Positions 54,817 to 63,467 of a stretch of 64,000 nt of DNA are shown one piece after another. Origin of the DNA: Pseudomonas mohnii (GTDB lineage Bacteria; Pseudomonadota; Gammaproteobacteria; Pseudomonadales; Pseudomonadaceae); contig NZ_FNRV01000001.1 of assembly GCF_900105115.1 (NCBI RefSeq), positions 3,581,501 through 3,645,500 of the forward strand. Direction: 5' to 3'. The notes beneath the pieces were generated by a model that was not told the DNA's origin, ran no database searches, and was given only the letters and a program-made list of their open reading frames with translations. Position numbers and translations under genes: made by a program. The number at the start of each line of letters is the position of its first letter. Position 1 is the stretch's first letter.

Positions 54817-55734
54817 ATGCGTCGACTTGCCCGCCCCAAACCATTGATAGTGATGCTCTCGGTGATTGTGCTGATCGTGTTGTCTGCGGTTGGCCAGTAC
54901 CTGCGCCTGTTCGAGCGCGCCTGGTTCAACCTGAACACGCTTTGGCAGCCGATGAATGCGCAATCCATTGGCCTGGACCGCTATCAGGTGGTGCTGGAGG
55001 GACAAGTCATCGAAGGCCTGGATGATGATGTTTCGGCGTTGACCTTCGACCCGGTACGCAAAAGCCTGTTCACCGTGACCAATAAAAACGCCGAGCTGAT
55101 CGAGCTGTCCCTGGACGGCAAAATTTTGCGTCGCGTGGCATTGATCGGCTTCGGCGATCCGGAGGCCGTTGAGTTCATCAGCGCCGACACCTACGTGGTC
55201 ACTGACGAGCGCCAGCAGCGCCTGATCAAGATTCACCTGGAGCAGGGCGCTACCTTCCTCGATGCGGCGGACGCCGAACAGATGACGCTTGGCGTCCACA
55301 TGAGCGGCAACAAGGGGTTTGAAGGATTGGCATACGACTCGGTGGGCAAGCGCCTGTTTGTCGCCAAGGAGCGCGACCCGATGTTGATCTACGAAGTGCA
55401 CGGGTTTCCGCATTTCAACCCGGAAAAATCCTACGCGGTGCATGTCATCAACAATCCCAGGCGTGATGCCGGGATGTTCGTGCGGGACCTGTCGAGCCTG
55501 CAATATGACGAGCGCAGTGGCCACCTTTTGGCGCTGTCCGACGAGTCGAGGCTGATTCTTGAGCTGGATGTGGACGGTCGACCGCTGAGCACCCTGTCGC
55601 TGAACAAGGGTCGGCAGGGGTTGCAAAAGACCGTTCCGCAAGCGGAGGGGATCGCCATGGACGACGACGGCACGATGTATCTGGTGAGCGAGCCGAACTT
55701 GTTCTACGTCTTCAAGAAGCCGCCGCAGAACTGA
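54817..55734 (+). CDS. SdiA-regulated (YjiK-like) exported/anchored protein, second of tandem pair
   Basis: A 305-residue paralogue of the preceding protein. The N-terminal membrane helix is at about residues 9-25 (LIVMLSVIVLIVLSAVGQYL). Propeller repeats are VSALTFDPVRKSLFTVTNKN, KGFEGLAYDSVGKRLFVAKE and LSSLQYDERSGHLLALSDES, with the same ending AEGIAMDDDGTMYLVSEPNL. The name comes from E. coli YjiK; no SdiA control is implied here. It starts 103 bp after the first copy. Confidence 0.75.
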   Translation: MRRLARPKPLIVMLSVIVLIVLSAVGQYLRLFERAWFNLNTLWQPMNAQSIGLDRYQVVLEGQVIEGLDDDVSALTFDPVRKSLFTVTNKNAELIELSLDGKILRRVALIGFGDPEAVEFISADTYVVTDERQQRLIKIHLEQGATFLDAADAEQMTLGVHMSGNKGFEGLAYDSVGKRLFVAKERDPMLIYEVHGFPHFNPEKSYAVHVINNPRRDAGMFVRDLSSLQYDERSGHLLALSDESRLILELDVDGRPLSTLSLNKGRQGLQKTVPQAEGIAMDDDGTMYLVSEPNLFYVFKKPPQN

Positions 55735-55749
55735 TAAACACCCCAAAAC

Positions 55750-55780
55750 AACTGTGGGAACAAGCCCGCTCCCACAGGTT
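55750..55780. repeat. Single REP-like hairpin after the second SdiA-regulated gene
   Basis: ACTGTGGGAACAAGCCCGCT then CCCACAGGTTTTTC. The stem CTGTGGGA/TCCCACAG is imperfect, and five T follow, so it may act as a terminator. Confidence 0.5.
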
Positions 55781-55814
55781 TTTCATGTGCCCACAAATGA
55801 GTGGGCAGCCCGGG

Positions 55815-56489
55815 TTACTCTGCGCGCAGGGTCTTCACGCCTTCACGGGTCCCCAGCAACAGCAAATCCGCAGGGCGCGCGGCGAACAGGCCATTGGTGA
55901 CCACGCCGACAATCGCGTTGATCTGCTTTTCCAGTTCCACTGGGTTGGTGATCTGCATGTTGTAGACGTCGAGGATGATGTTGCCGTTGTCGGTCAGCAC
56001 GCCTTCACGGTAGACGGGGTCGCCGCCGAGTTTCACCAGTTCACGGGCCACGTGGCTGCGGGCCATCGGGATCACTTCCACCGGCAGCGGGAAAGCGCCC
56101 AGAACCGGCACCAGTTTGCTGGCATCGGCGATGCAGATGAAGGTCTTGGCCACGGCCGCGACGATCTTCTCGCGGGTCAAGGCTGCGCCACCGCCCTTGA
56201 TCAGGTGCAGGTGTTCGTCGCTTTCATCGGCGCCGTCGACGTAGAACTCCAGGTCGCTGACGGTATTGAGCTCGTACACCGGAATGCCGTGGCCCTTGAG
56301 GCGGGCGGCCGTGGCTTCGGAGCTGGCGACCGCGCCGTCGAATGCACCCTTGTGCTGGGCCAGGGCGTCGATAAAGCAGTTGGCGGTGGAGCCGGTGCCG
56401 ACCCCGACGATGCTCTTGTCATCGAGTTTCGGGAGGATGAAGTCGACGGCGGCCTGAGCCACTGCCTGTTTGAGTTGATCCTGGGTCAT
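55815..56489 (-). CDS. rpiA: Ribose-5-phosphate isomerase A
   Basis: A 224-residue RpiA interconverting ribose 5-phosphate and ribulose 5-phosphate. [17 protein letters not shown] is the phosphate loop, [20 protein letters not shown] carries the catalytic Asp and Lys, and [19 protein letters not shown] the Glu. The length is exactly that of the family. CGGAGCCCGC is the ribosome site before ATG 56489. It is divergent from ilvA across a REPIN, as in the PA0330-PA0331 pair. Confidence 0.95.
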   Translation of the reverse strand: MTQDQLKQAVAQAAVDFILPKLDDKSIVGVGTGSTANCFIDALAQHKGAFDGAVASSEATAARLKGHGIPVYELNTVSDLEFYVDGADESDEHLHLIKGGGAALTREKIVAAVAKTFICIADASKLVPVLGAFPLPVEVIPMARSHVARELVKLGGDPVYREGVLTDNGNIILDVYNMQITNPVELEKQINAIVGVVTNGLFAARPADLLLLGTREGVKTLRAE

Positions 56490-56594
56490 GCGGGCTCCGA
56501 GGTGCCGAATAGGGGAAACGAAAGGCCAGCATTATAGGCCTTGGGAGCGGGGCAGGTCATTGCCCGATTGGCGGGTCAGAGGCACGCCCAATTA

Positions 56595-56696
56595 CTGTAG
56601 GAGCGAGCTTGCTCGCGATGGTCGTGAACGATAACGCGTAATACCAGATACCCCGCGGTGCCTTTGGTTTTTTGCGAGCAAGCTCGCTCCGACAGG
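56595..56696. repeat. REPIN between rpiA and ilvA
   Basis: ACTGTAGGAGCGAGCTTGCT at the left and GAGCAAGCTCGCTCCGACAG at the right are inverted arms. It lies in a divergent promoter region, about 109 bp before ilvA. Confidence 0.88.
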
Positions 56697-56804
56697 GAGT
56701 GATCTCTTTCGGGTGACCTAAAACCACCGGTTTAGTGTGGTCGCCTGCCTAAAAGCCGGGTTAGACTCCGTGGTCCTGCCCAACCCGCTCAGTGATGCTT
56801 TCCG

Positions 56805-58319
56805 ATGCTTGAACAGTACGTCAAAAAGATCCTCACCTCGCGCGTTTATGACGTTGCCGTAGAAACTCCATTGCAGACTGCCCGTCAGCTCTCCGAGCGG
56901 CTGGGCAACAGTATTTTGCTCAAGCGCGAAGACTTGCAGCCGGTGTTCTCGTTCAAGATTCGCGGCGCTTACAACAAGCTGACCCAATTGAGCGACGAAG
57001 AGCGCGCCCGTGGCGTGGTCACCGCTTCGGCGGGCAACCATGCGCAAGGCCTGGCCCTGGCGGCCAAGGTGTTGGGCGTGAAAGCGACCATCGTGATGCC
57101 CAAGACCACCCCCGAGATCAAGGTCGAAGGCGTGCGCTCCCGTGGCGGCAAAGTGGTGCTGCACGGCGATTCGTTCCCGGAAGCCCTGGCCTATTCGCTG
57201 AAACTGGTCGATGAAAAAGGCTATGTCTACATCCACCCTTATGACGATCCCCACACCATTGCCGGGCAGGGCACGGTGGCCATGGAGATTCTGCGCCAGC
57301 ATCCAGGGCGCCTGGACGCGATTTTCGTCCCGGTGGGCGGTGGCGGGCTGATCGCCGGTATCGCGGCTTACGTGAAATACCTGCGTCCCGAAATCAAGAT
57401 CATCGGCGTCGAGCCGGACGACTCCAATTGCCTGCAGGCCGCCATGGCGGCCGGTGAGCGCGTTGTGCTGCCGACCGTGGGCATCTTCGCCGACGGCGTC
57501 GCGGTGGCCCAGATCGGCCAGTACACCTTTGATATCTGCAAAGACCATGTCGATGAAGTGATTACCGTCAGCACCGACGAAATCTGCGCCGCGATCAAGG
57601 ATATCTACGACGATACCCGCTCGATCACCGAACCTGCCGGCGCCTTGGGCGTGGCGGGGATCAAGAAGTACGTCGAGCAGCACGGCGTCACCGGGCACAC
57701 CTTCGTGGCCATCGATTCCGGCGCCAACGTCAACTTCGACCGTTTGCGCCACGTCGCCGAGCGCGCCGAGCTGGGTGAGGGTCGCGAAGCCATCATCGCC
57801 GTGACCATTCCCGAGAAGCCGGGCAGCTTCAAGGCGTTCTGCGAAGCCATCGGCAAGCGCCAGATCACCGAATTCAACTATCGCTACAACACCGGCAGCG
57901 AGGCGCACATCTTCGTTGGCGTGCAGACGCACCCGGAAACCGACCCGCGCAGTGCGCTGATTGCCAGCCTCAGCGAGCAAGGCTTCCCGGTGATCGACCT
58001 GACCGACAACGAACTGGCCAAGTTGCACATTCGCCACATGGTCGGCGGCCGTGCGGCCCAGGTGGTCGATGAAGTGATCCTGCGCTTCGAATTCCCTGAG
58101 CGTCCGGGTGCATTGTTCAACTTCCTCAGCAAGCTCGGCGGGCGCTGGAACATTTCGATGTTCCACTACCGCAACCATGGCGCGGCGGATGGCCGTGTGG
58201 TTGCCGGGCTGCAGGTGCCTCACGATGAGCGTCATCTGGTGCCTGCGGCGCTTGAGGAAATCGGCTACCCGTACTGGGACGAAAGTGACAACCCGGCCTA
58301 TAAGCTGTTTCTCGGCTGA
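56805..58319 (+). CDS. ilvA: Threonine ammonia-lyase, biosynthetic
   Basis: A 504-residue threonine deaminase making 2-oxobutyrate for isoleucine synthesis. The PLP lysine is Lys51 in SFKIRGAYNK; the phosphate loop is the glycine run VGGGGLIAG near residues 181-189. Two C-terminal ACT-like regulatory domains (about 330-410 and 425-500, AIIAVTIPEKPGSFKAFCEA and ILRFEFPERPGALFNFLSKL) mark the biosynthetic, isoleucine-inhibited form. The ribosome site before ATG 56805 is poor. The length matches E. coli IlvA. Confidence 0.95.
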   Translation: MLEQYVKKILTSRVYDVAVETPLQTARQLSERLGNSILLKREDLQPVFSFKIRGAYNKLTQLSDEERARGVVTASAGNHAQGLALAAKVLGVKATIVMPKTTPEIKVEGVRSRGGKVVLHGDSFPEALAYSLKLVDEKGYVYIHPYDDPHTIAGQGTVAMEILRQHPGRLDAIFVPVGGGGLIAGIAAYVKYLRPEIKIIGVEPDDSNCLQAAMAAGERVVLPTVGIFADGVAVAQIGQYTFDICKDHVDEVITVSTDEICAAIKDIYDDTRSITEPAGALGVAGIKKYVEQHGVTGHTFVAIDSGANVNFDRLRHVAERAELGEGREAIIAVTIPEKPGSFKAFCEAIGKRQITEFNYRYNTGSEAHIFVGVQTHPETDPRSALIASLSEQGFPVIDLTDNELAKLHIRHMVGGRAAQVVDEVILRFEFPERPGALFNFLSKLGGRWNISMFHYRNHGAADGRVVAGLQVPHDERHLVPAALEEIGYPYWDESDNPAYKLFLG

Positions 58320-58358
58320 ACGGCTACGCTGATGGGCAAGTCATAAGGAAAGCGAGCC

Positions 58359-58784
58359 ATGGAAACGTTGACGGCCCTGAAAGCGGCGCACTTGGTGGCG
58401 ACAGTCGTGTTGCTGCTGGGCGCATTGGGCTTGGGGATCTGGGTCTGGCGGGCCCGGCGCAACGGTGATGCGACGGCGGCAAGTCGCACCCTGCAAAGGC
58501 CGCGGGTGTTTGTCTGGCTGTTGATGGGGCTGGCGCTACTGAGCATGCCGTTTACCGGCTGGTGGATGGTCCACCTGGTGGGCTGGCCGCTTGGGCAGAC
58601 CTGGCTGCTGGCGTCGAGCGTGCTCTACACCGTGGCGGCGCTGGCGTGGTTCTGGCTGATGGTGCGCTTGAACCGGTTGCGCAAGGCGCCGGGCGGTGTC
58701 GGCAAGTTCAGTTTTGCCTTGGCGTTGTTCAGCTTTGTGTGTTTTATCGCCATTGCCGGATTGATGGGCGCCAAGCCAGTGTAG
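58359..58784 (+). CDS. DUF2269 membrane protein
   Basis: A 141-residue inner-membrane protein with four hydrophobic segments: about 10-30, 49-72, 76-98 and 115-138. The start ALKAAHLVATVVLLLGALGL matches the DUF2269 family. AAGGAAAGCGAGCC precedes ATG 58359. The function is unknown. The protein ends AKPV and its TAG stop (58782-58784) belongs to the GTGTAGG end of a REPIN. Confidence 0.8.
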   Translation: METLTALKAAHLVATVVLLLGALGLGIWVWRARRNGDATAASRTLQRPRVFVWLLMGLALLSMPFTGWWMVHLVGWPLGQTWLLASSVLYTVAALAWFWLMVRLNRLRKAPGGVGKFSFALALFSFVCFIAIAGLMGAKPV

Positions 58785-58880
58785 GAGCGAGCCTGCTCGC
58801 GAAAAAACCAAGATTACCGCGGGGCATCAGGTGCCCCGCGTTTTCGTTAACGACCATCGCGAGCAGGCTCGCTCCTACAG
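58779..58880. repeat. REPIN overlapping the DUF2269 stop codon
   Basis: GTGTAGGAGCGAGCCTGCTC at the left and GAGCAGGCTCGCTCCTACAG at the right. A small internal hairpin, CGGGGCATCAGGTGCCCCG, fills the middle. The TAG in the left end is the stop of the DUF2269 gene. Confidence 0.9.
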
Positions 58881-58892
58881 TAGGGTCATCAG

Positions 58893-59549
58893 TCAGTCGC
58901 GCAGACTAATCACCGGCCAGCCACGCTTCTCGGCCTCGGCACGCAAATTCGCATCCGGATCGACGGCCACCGGATTCGCCACCTGCTCCAGCAACGCCAG
59001 GTCATTCATCGAGTCGCTATAGAAGTAGCTGTCTTCCAGCGAATGCCCAGTCTCCTCCAGCCAACGATTCAATCGCGTCACCTTGCCTTCACGGAAGCAC
59101 GGCACGTCTGTGCTGCGTCCGGTGTAACGGCCGTCGACCATCTCGCACTCGGTGGCGATCAGGGTTTCGACGCCCAGGCGTGCGGCAATCGGTCCGGTCA
59201 CGAAGCGGTTGGTGGCGGTGATGATCACCAGCTTGTCGCCGGCTTCGCGGTGACTGGTCAGCAATTCAATCGCCTTGGGCAGTACGATCGGCTCGATGCA
59301 GTCGCGCATGTAGTCGTTGTGCCATTGATCCAGCGTGGCCATTTCGGTGCGGCCGAGGACCTCGAGACAGAAATTCAGGTAGGCGTCGTTATCCAGCTTG
59401 CCAGCCAGGTAATCCTGATAGAACTCGTCGTTGCGTGTCTTGTAGGCCACGGCGTCGAGGAAGCCGCGCTCACAAAGGTAATCGCCCCACGCGTGGTCGC
59501 TGTCGCCGCCCAGAAGGGTGTTGTCCAAGTCGAATAAAGCCAGCCGCAT
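58893..59549 (-). CDS. HAD-IB family phosphatase (SerB-superfamily; possible histidinol-phosphatase)
   Basis: A 218-residue HAD hydrolase. Motif I is [13 protein letters not shown] (nucleophile Asp8 of DLD), motif [15 protein letters not shown], motif III Lys in [12 protein letters not shown], and motif [17 protein letters not shown]. The cap is the short helical type of the SerB/CicA group. The P. aeruginosa gene in this place, PA0335, has been reported as a histidinol-phosphate phosphatase; I recall this rather than read it here. It is divergent from rppH. Confidence 0.8.
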   Translation of the reverse strand: MRLALFDLDNTLLGGDSDHAWGDYLCERGFLDAVAYKTRNDEFYQDYLAGKLDNDAYLNFCLEVLGRTEMATLDQWHNDYMRDCIEPIVLPKAIELLTSHREAGDKLVIITATNRFVTGPIAARLGVETLIATECEMVDGRYTGRSTDVPCFREGKVTRLNRWLEETGHSLEDSYFYSDSMNDLALLEQVANPVAVDPDANLRAEAEKRGWPVISLRD

Positions 59550-59692
59550 TGCAGTTACTCGCTGAAAAGTCTGTAGAAAGGCGTCCAGAATACGGACTTT
59601 TCACAAGAGTGCACATAAGGTAGGCCGGCGCGTTGCTGCCTTCACGACCTTTGTGGAACAATGCGACGACATGCGTTTGCGAGGTTGTTGCC

Positions 59693-60172
59693 GTGATCGA
59701 CCCCGATGGTTTCCGTCCTAATGTCGGGATCATTCTCACGAATGATGCCGGACAGGTGCTATGGGCTCGCCGTATCAATCAAGATGCCTGGCAGTTTCCC
59801 CAAGGTGGAATCAACCCCCAGGAGACGCCGGAAGACGCCTTGTACCGCGAGTTGAACGAAGAAGTGGGCCTGGAGCGCGAAGATGTTGAAATTCTCGCCT
59901 GCACCCGGGGCTGGTTGCGCTATCGTTTGCCGCAACGTCTGGTCAGGACCCACAGCCAACCGCTGTGCATCGGCCAGAAGCAGAAATGGTTTCTCCTGCG
60001 CCTGATCTCCAACGAGCAGCGGGTGCGGATGGATTTGACCGGTAAACCGGAGTTCGATGGCTGGCGCTGGGTCAGCTATTGGTATCCGTTGGGCCAGGTT
60101 GTGACATTCAAGCGCGAGGTGTATCGACGCGCCCTCAAAGAGCTTGCCCCGCGCCTTTTAGCGCGCGACTGA
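59693..60172 (+). CDS. rppH: RNA pyrophosphohydrolase (Nudix)
   Basis: A 159-residue RppH that removes pyrophosphate from mRNA 5' ends and so starts decay. The Nudix box is [20 protein letters not shown] followed by VGL, fully matching GX5EX7REUXEEXGU. The start is GTG 59693, giving the conserved [20 protein letters not shown]; the open frame to 59633 has no support. ptsP follows 22 bp later, the conserved rppH-ptsP pair of gamma-proteobacteria. Confidence 0.94.
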   Translation: MIDPDGFRPNVGIILTNDAGQVLWARRINQDAWQFPQGGINPQETPEDALYRELNEEVGLEREDVEILACTRGWLRYRLPQRLVRTHSQPLCIGQKQKWFLLRLISNEQRVRMDLTGKPEFDGWRWVSYWYPLGQVVTFKREVYRRALKELAPRLLARD

Positions 60173-60194
60173 CGACGGAGTTCGACCCCGAGCC

Positions 60195-62474
60195 ATGCTC
60201 AATACGCTGCGCAAGATCGTCCAGGAAGTTAACTCCGCCAAGGATCTCAAGGCGGCGTTGGGGATTATTGTGTTGCGCGTCAAAGAGGCCATGGGCAGCC
60301 AGGTCTGCTCGGTCTACCTGCTTGACCCCGAGACCAACCGTTTCGTGCTGATGGCCACCGAGGGCTTGAACAAGCGCTCGATCGGCAAGGTCAGCATGGC
60401 GCCCAATGAAGGTCTGGTCGGCCTGGTCGGCACGCGTGAAGAACCCCTGAACCTCGAAAATGCCGCGGATCACCCGCGCTACCGCTACTTCGCCGAAACC
60501 GGCGAAGAGCGCTACGCCTCGTTCCTCGGGGCGCCGATCATCCACCACCGTCGCGTCGTCGGCGTGTTGGTCATTCAGCAAAAAGAACGCCGCCAGTTCG
60601 ATGAGGGTGAAGAAGCCTTCCTCGTGACCATGAGCGCGCAGCTCGCCGGTGTTATCGCCCACGCCGAGGCCACCGGTTCGATCCGTGGCCTGGGCCGTCA
60701 GGGCAAAGGCATTCAGGAAGCCAAATTCGTCGGCGTACCGGGTTCGCCGGGCGCGGCGGTCGGTACGGCAGTGGTCATGCTGCCTCCGGCCGACCTGGAT
60801 GTGGTGCCCGACAAAACCATCATCGACATCGACGCCGAGCTGGGGCTTTTCAAGACCGCCATCGAGGGTGTGCGCGCCGACATGCGCGCATTGTCCGCCA
60901 AGCTCGCCACCCAGTTGCGTCCCGAAGAGCGCGCCCTGTTCGACGTCTACCTGATGATGCTCGACGACGCGGCGCTCGGCAGTGAAGTGACCACCGTGAT
61001 CAAGACCGGTCAGTGGGCCCAGGGCGCGTTGCGTCAGGTGGTCACCGATCACGTCAACCGTTTCGAATTGATGGACGACGCCTACCTGCGTGAGCGCGCC
61101 TCGGACGTCAAGGACCTGGGTCGGCGCTTGCTCGCTTACCTGCAGGAAGAGCGTCAGCAAACCCTGGTCTACCCCGACAACACCATTCTGGTCAGCGAAG
61201 AACTGACGCCGGCCATGCTCGGCGAGGTGCCGGAAGGCAAGCTGGCGGGTCTGGTCTCGGTACTCGGTTCGGGTAACTCCCACGTGGCGATCCTGGCGCG
61301 CGCCATGGGTATCCCGACGGTGATGGGCCTGGTCGATCTGCCGTACTCCAAGGTCGACGGCATCCAGATGATCGTCGACGGCTACCACGGCGAGGTCTAC
61401 ACCAACCCGAGCGATGTGCTGCGCAAGCAGTTCGCCGATGTGGTCGAGGAAGAGAAACAGCTGGCACTGGGCCTCGATGCGCTGCGCGATCTGCCGTGCG
61501 TGACGGTTGATGGCCACCGCATGCCGCTGTGGGTCAACACCGGCTTGCTGGCGGATGTGGCGCGAGCGCAGAAGCGCGGTGCCGAAGGCGTTGGCCTGTA
61601 CCGCACCGAAGTGCCGTTCATGATCAACCAGCGCTTCCCGAGCGAAAAGGAACAATTGGCGATCTACCGCGAGCAGCTCGCCGCGTTCCACCCGCAACCG
61701 GTGACCATGCGCAGCCTCGACATCGGCGGCGACAAGGCGCTGTCGTACTTCCCGATCAAGGAAGACAACCCGTTCCTCGGCTGGCGCGGCATTCGCGTGA
61801 CGCTCGACCACCCGGAAATCTTCCTGGTCCAGACCCGCGCCATGCTCAAGGCCAGCGAAGGCCTGAATAACCTGCGAATTCTGCTGCCGATGATCTCCGG
61901 CACCCATGAACTCGAAGAAGCCCTGCACCTGATTCACCGGGCCTGGGGCGAAGTGCGCGACGAAGGCACCGACGTGCCGATGCCGCCCATTGGCGTGATG
62001 ATCGAGATTCCGGCGGCGGTGTACCAGACGAAGGAATTGGCGCGGCAGGTGGATTTCCTGTCGGTCGGCTCCAACGACCTGACCCAGTACCTGCTAGCCG
62101 TGGACCGTAACAACCCACGGGTGGCCGATCTCTACGACTACCTGCACCCGGCGGTGTTGCAAGCGCTGCAAAACGTGGTGCGCGATGCCCATGCCGAAGG
62201 CAAGCCGGTGAGCATTTGCGGTGAGATGGCCGGTGATCCGGCGGCGGCGGTGCTGTTGATGGCCATGGGTTTCGACAGCCTGTCGATGAACGCCACCAAC
62301 TTGCCGAAAGTGAAGTGGATGCTGCGCCAGATCAACCTGAGCAAGGCCAAGGAATTGCTGGCCGAGCTGATGACCATCGACAACCCGCAAGTGATCCACA
62401 GCTCGCTGCAACTGGCGCTGAAGAACCTTGGGTTGTCGCGGATGATCAATCCGGCTTCGGTCAAAACCCTCTGA
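60195..62474 (+). CDS. ptsP: Phosphoenolpyruvate phosphotransferase EI-Ntr
   Basis: A 759-residue enzyme I of the nitrogen PTS, passing phosphate from PEP to NPr (PtsO). An N-terminal GAF domain (about 5-160) senses glutamine or 2-oxoglutarate. The phosphohistidine is His363 in GSGNSHVAILARAMGIPT; the PEP-binding barrel (about 440-740) has GLYRTEVPFM, LRILLPMISGTHELEEA and the catalytic cysteine in SICGEMAGDP. The length is normal. It is in an operon with rppH. The GGAG site is about 14 bases from ATG, longer than ideal. Confidence 0.95.
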   Translation: MLNTLRKIVQEVNSAKDLKAALGIIVLRVKEAMGSQVCSVYLLDPETNRFVLMATEGLNKRSIGKVSMAPNEGLVGLVGTREEPLNLENAADHPRYRYFAETGEERYASFLGAPIIHHRRVVGVLVIQQKERRQFDEGEEAFLVTMSAQLAGVIAHAEATGSIRGLGRQGKGIQEAKFVGVPGSPGAAVGTAVVMLPPADLDVVPDKTIIDIDAELGLFKTAIEGVRADMRALSAKLATQLRPEERALFDVYLMMLDDAALGSEVTTVIKTGQWAQGALRQVVTDHVNRFELMDDAYLRERASDVKDLGRRLLAYLQEERQQTLVYPDNTILVSEELTPAMLGEVPEGKLAGLVSVLGSGNSHVAILARAMGIPTVMGLVDLPYSKVDGIQMIVDGYHGEVYTNPSDVLRKQFADVVEEEKQLALGLDALRDLPCVTVDGHRMPLWVNTGLLADVARAQKRGAEGVGLYRTEVPFMINQRFPSEKEQLAIYREQLAAFHPQPVTMRSLDIGGDKALSYFPIKEDNPFLGWRGIRVTLDHPEIFLVQTRAMLKASEGLNNLRILLPMISGTHELEEALHLIHRAWGEVRDEGTDVPMPPIGVMIEIPAAVYQTKELARQVDFLSVGSNDLTQYLLAVDRNNPRVADLYDYLHPAVLQALQNVVRDAHAEGKPVSICGEMAGDPAAAVLLMAMGFDSLSMNATNLPKVKWMLRQINLSKAKELLAELMTIDNPQVIHSSLQLALKNLGLSRMINPASVKTL

Positions 62475-62487
62475 AACACTGACCGCC

Positions 62488-62568
62488 CCATCGCGAGCAA
62501 GCTCGCTCCCACACTGGATCTGCGAACGACGCAAATCCCTTGTGGGAGCGAGCTTGCTCGCGATGAGG
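62488..62568. repeat. REPIN after ptsP
   Basis: ATCGCGAGCAAGCTCGCTCC at the left and GGGAGCGAGCTTGCTCGCGA at the right; the same GAGC/GCTC subtype and nearly the same arms as the one after argA. It lies between convergent ptsP and the NRDE gene. Confidence 0.92.
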
Positions 62569-62588
62569 CCTGTCCATGCAATACAAAA

Positions 62589-63335
62589 TTAAAGCCTGAT
62601 CTCTATCTCGCCCAAATGTCCGCCATAGGGCCCGAAGCTCCTTTCGACCAAATGCCGCGAACCGTCCGCGTGCACAATCAGCGCCGTACTCGCCCGAGTG
62701 CCGTAACTCTGGCTGGCAATGAACACGCTCGACAGCAACGTCTCGGTCGCCAGTCCCACCCCCGTATCCGGCAGCTCGGCGAACGGCGCGGTCTGCGGAT
62801 CGCTCAACAAGTCCAACAATGCTTGAGGCTGGGGATCATCCAGTACTTTGCCCAGGGCTGCTTTCGCCTTGATCAGCTTCGGCCACGGCGTATCCAGCCC
62901 GGCATTCGACACCCCGTAGGTTCCCGGTTGCAGCATCACGGCTTCCGACTCCCGGGCGTTGAAGTGCCACAACTCATGCATGTTGCCCACCAGCAGGTTA
63001 AAGCCGCCATATTCCGGCGAACGTGCGACAACGTCGTCTAAATAGTCATCAATCGGCAGTTCGCCGGTGAGAAAGCGTGCCACCAGTTCACCGCGGGATC
63101 GGCGGCCGGGTTGTCGATGCGGATCGCGGATATTGGTCAGCGCGGCAAAGCGCCCGTTGGCGCCAATGCCGAGCCAGGTTCCACCCGCCTCCAGGTCGCG
63201 TCCGGCGTGGACCTGCGGTGTTTCGGGCCATTGCGCCAGCGGCAGGCTGGGGCGAGCGTAGAATTCGTCGCGGTTGGCCGCCACGATCAGTGGTTGGGCA
63301 TGGTCCGGGCGCCAGGCGAAAACAATCAGGCACAT
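62589..63335 (-). CDS. NRDE family protein
   Basis: A 248-residue protein of the NRDE (TANGO2-like) family, which has an Ntn-hydrolase-like fold. It starts MCLIVFAWRPDHAQPLIVAA and has NRDEFYARPSLPLAQWPE, the name-giving motif, with the invariant Cys2. GGTWLGIGANGRFAALTNIR is the other family block. The reaction is unknown; eukaryotic TANGO2 has been linked to haem and lipid handling. The ribosome site is AAGGACAACCTT. Confidence 0.85.
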   Translation of the reverse strand: MCLIVFAWRPDHAQPLIVAANRDEFYARPSLPLAQWPETPQVHAGRDLEAGGTWLGIGANGRFAALTNIRDPHRQPGRRSRGELVARFLTGELPIDDYLDDVVARSPEYGGFNLLVGNMHELWHFNARESEAVMLQPGTYGVSNAGLDTPWPKLIKAKAALGKVLDDPQPQALLDLLSDPQTAPFAELPDTGVGLATETLLSSVFIASQSYGTRASTALIVHADGSRHLVERSFGPYGGHLGEIEIRL

Positions 63336-63467
63336 AAGGTTGTCCTTGTGTGTTTTTTGCTCACTCTACGCAGTCATCGTGCGGGTATCCATCGCCATCC
63401 AGTGGAGCCGGGGGCCATGCATCCGTTACCATGCCGCTCCGGTTTTGGGGTTGGGTGGTGAAGCACC

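Noticed and set aside
52932..54968. 678-codon antisense open frame across the FAH-family and SdiA-regulated genes
   Set aside because: It spans two real genes and a REP hairpin, shows no domain, and has the biased composition of a shadow frame.
56718..58235. 505-codon open frame antisense to ilvA
   Set aside because: Shadow of a certain, full-length ilvA; no recognisable motif and no start signal.
60135..61937. 600-codon open frame antisense to ptsP
   Set aside because: High-GC genes often leave long open frames on the other strand. It has no ribosome site, its composition is rich in His, Gln and Arg, and ptsP is certain.
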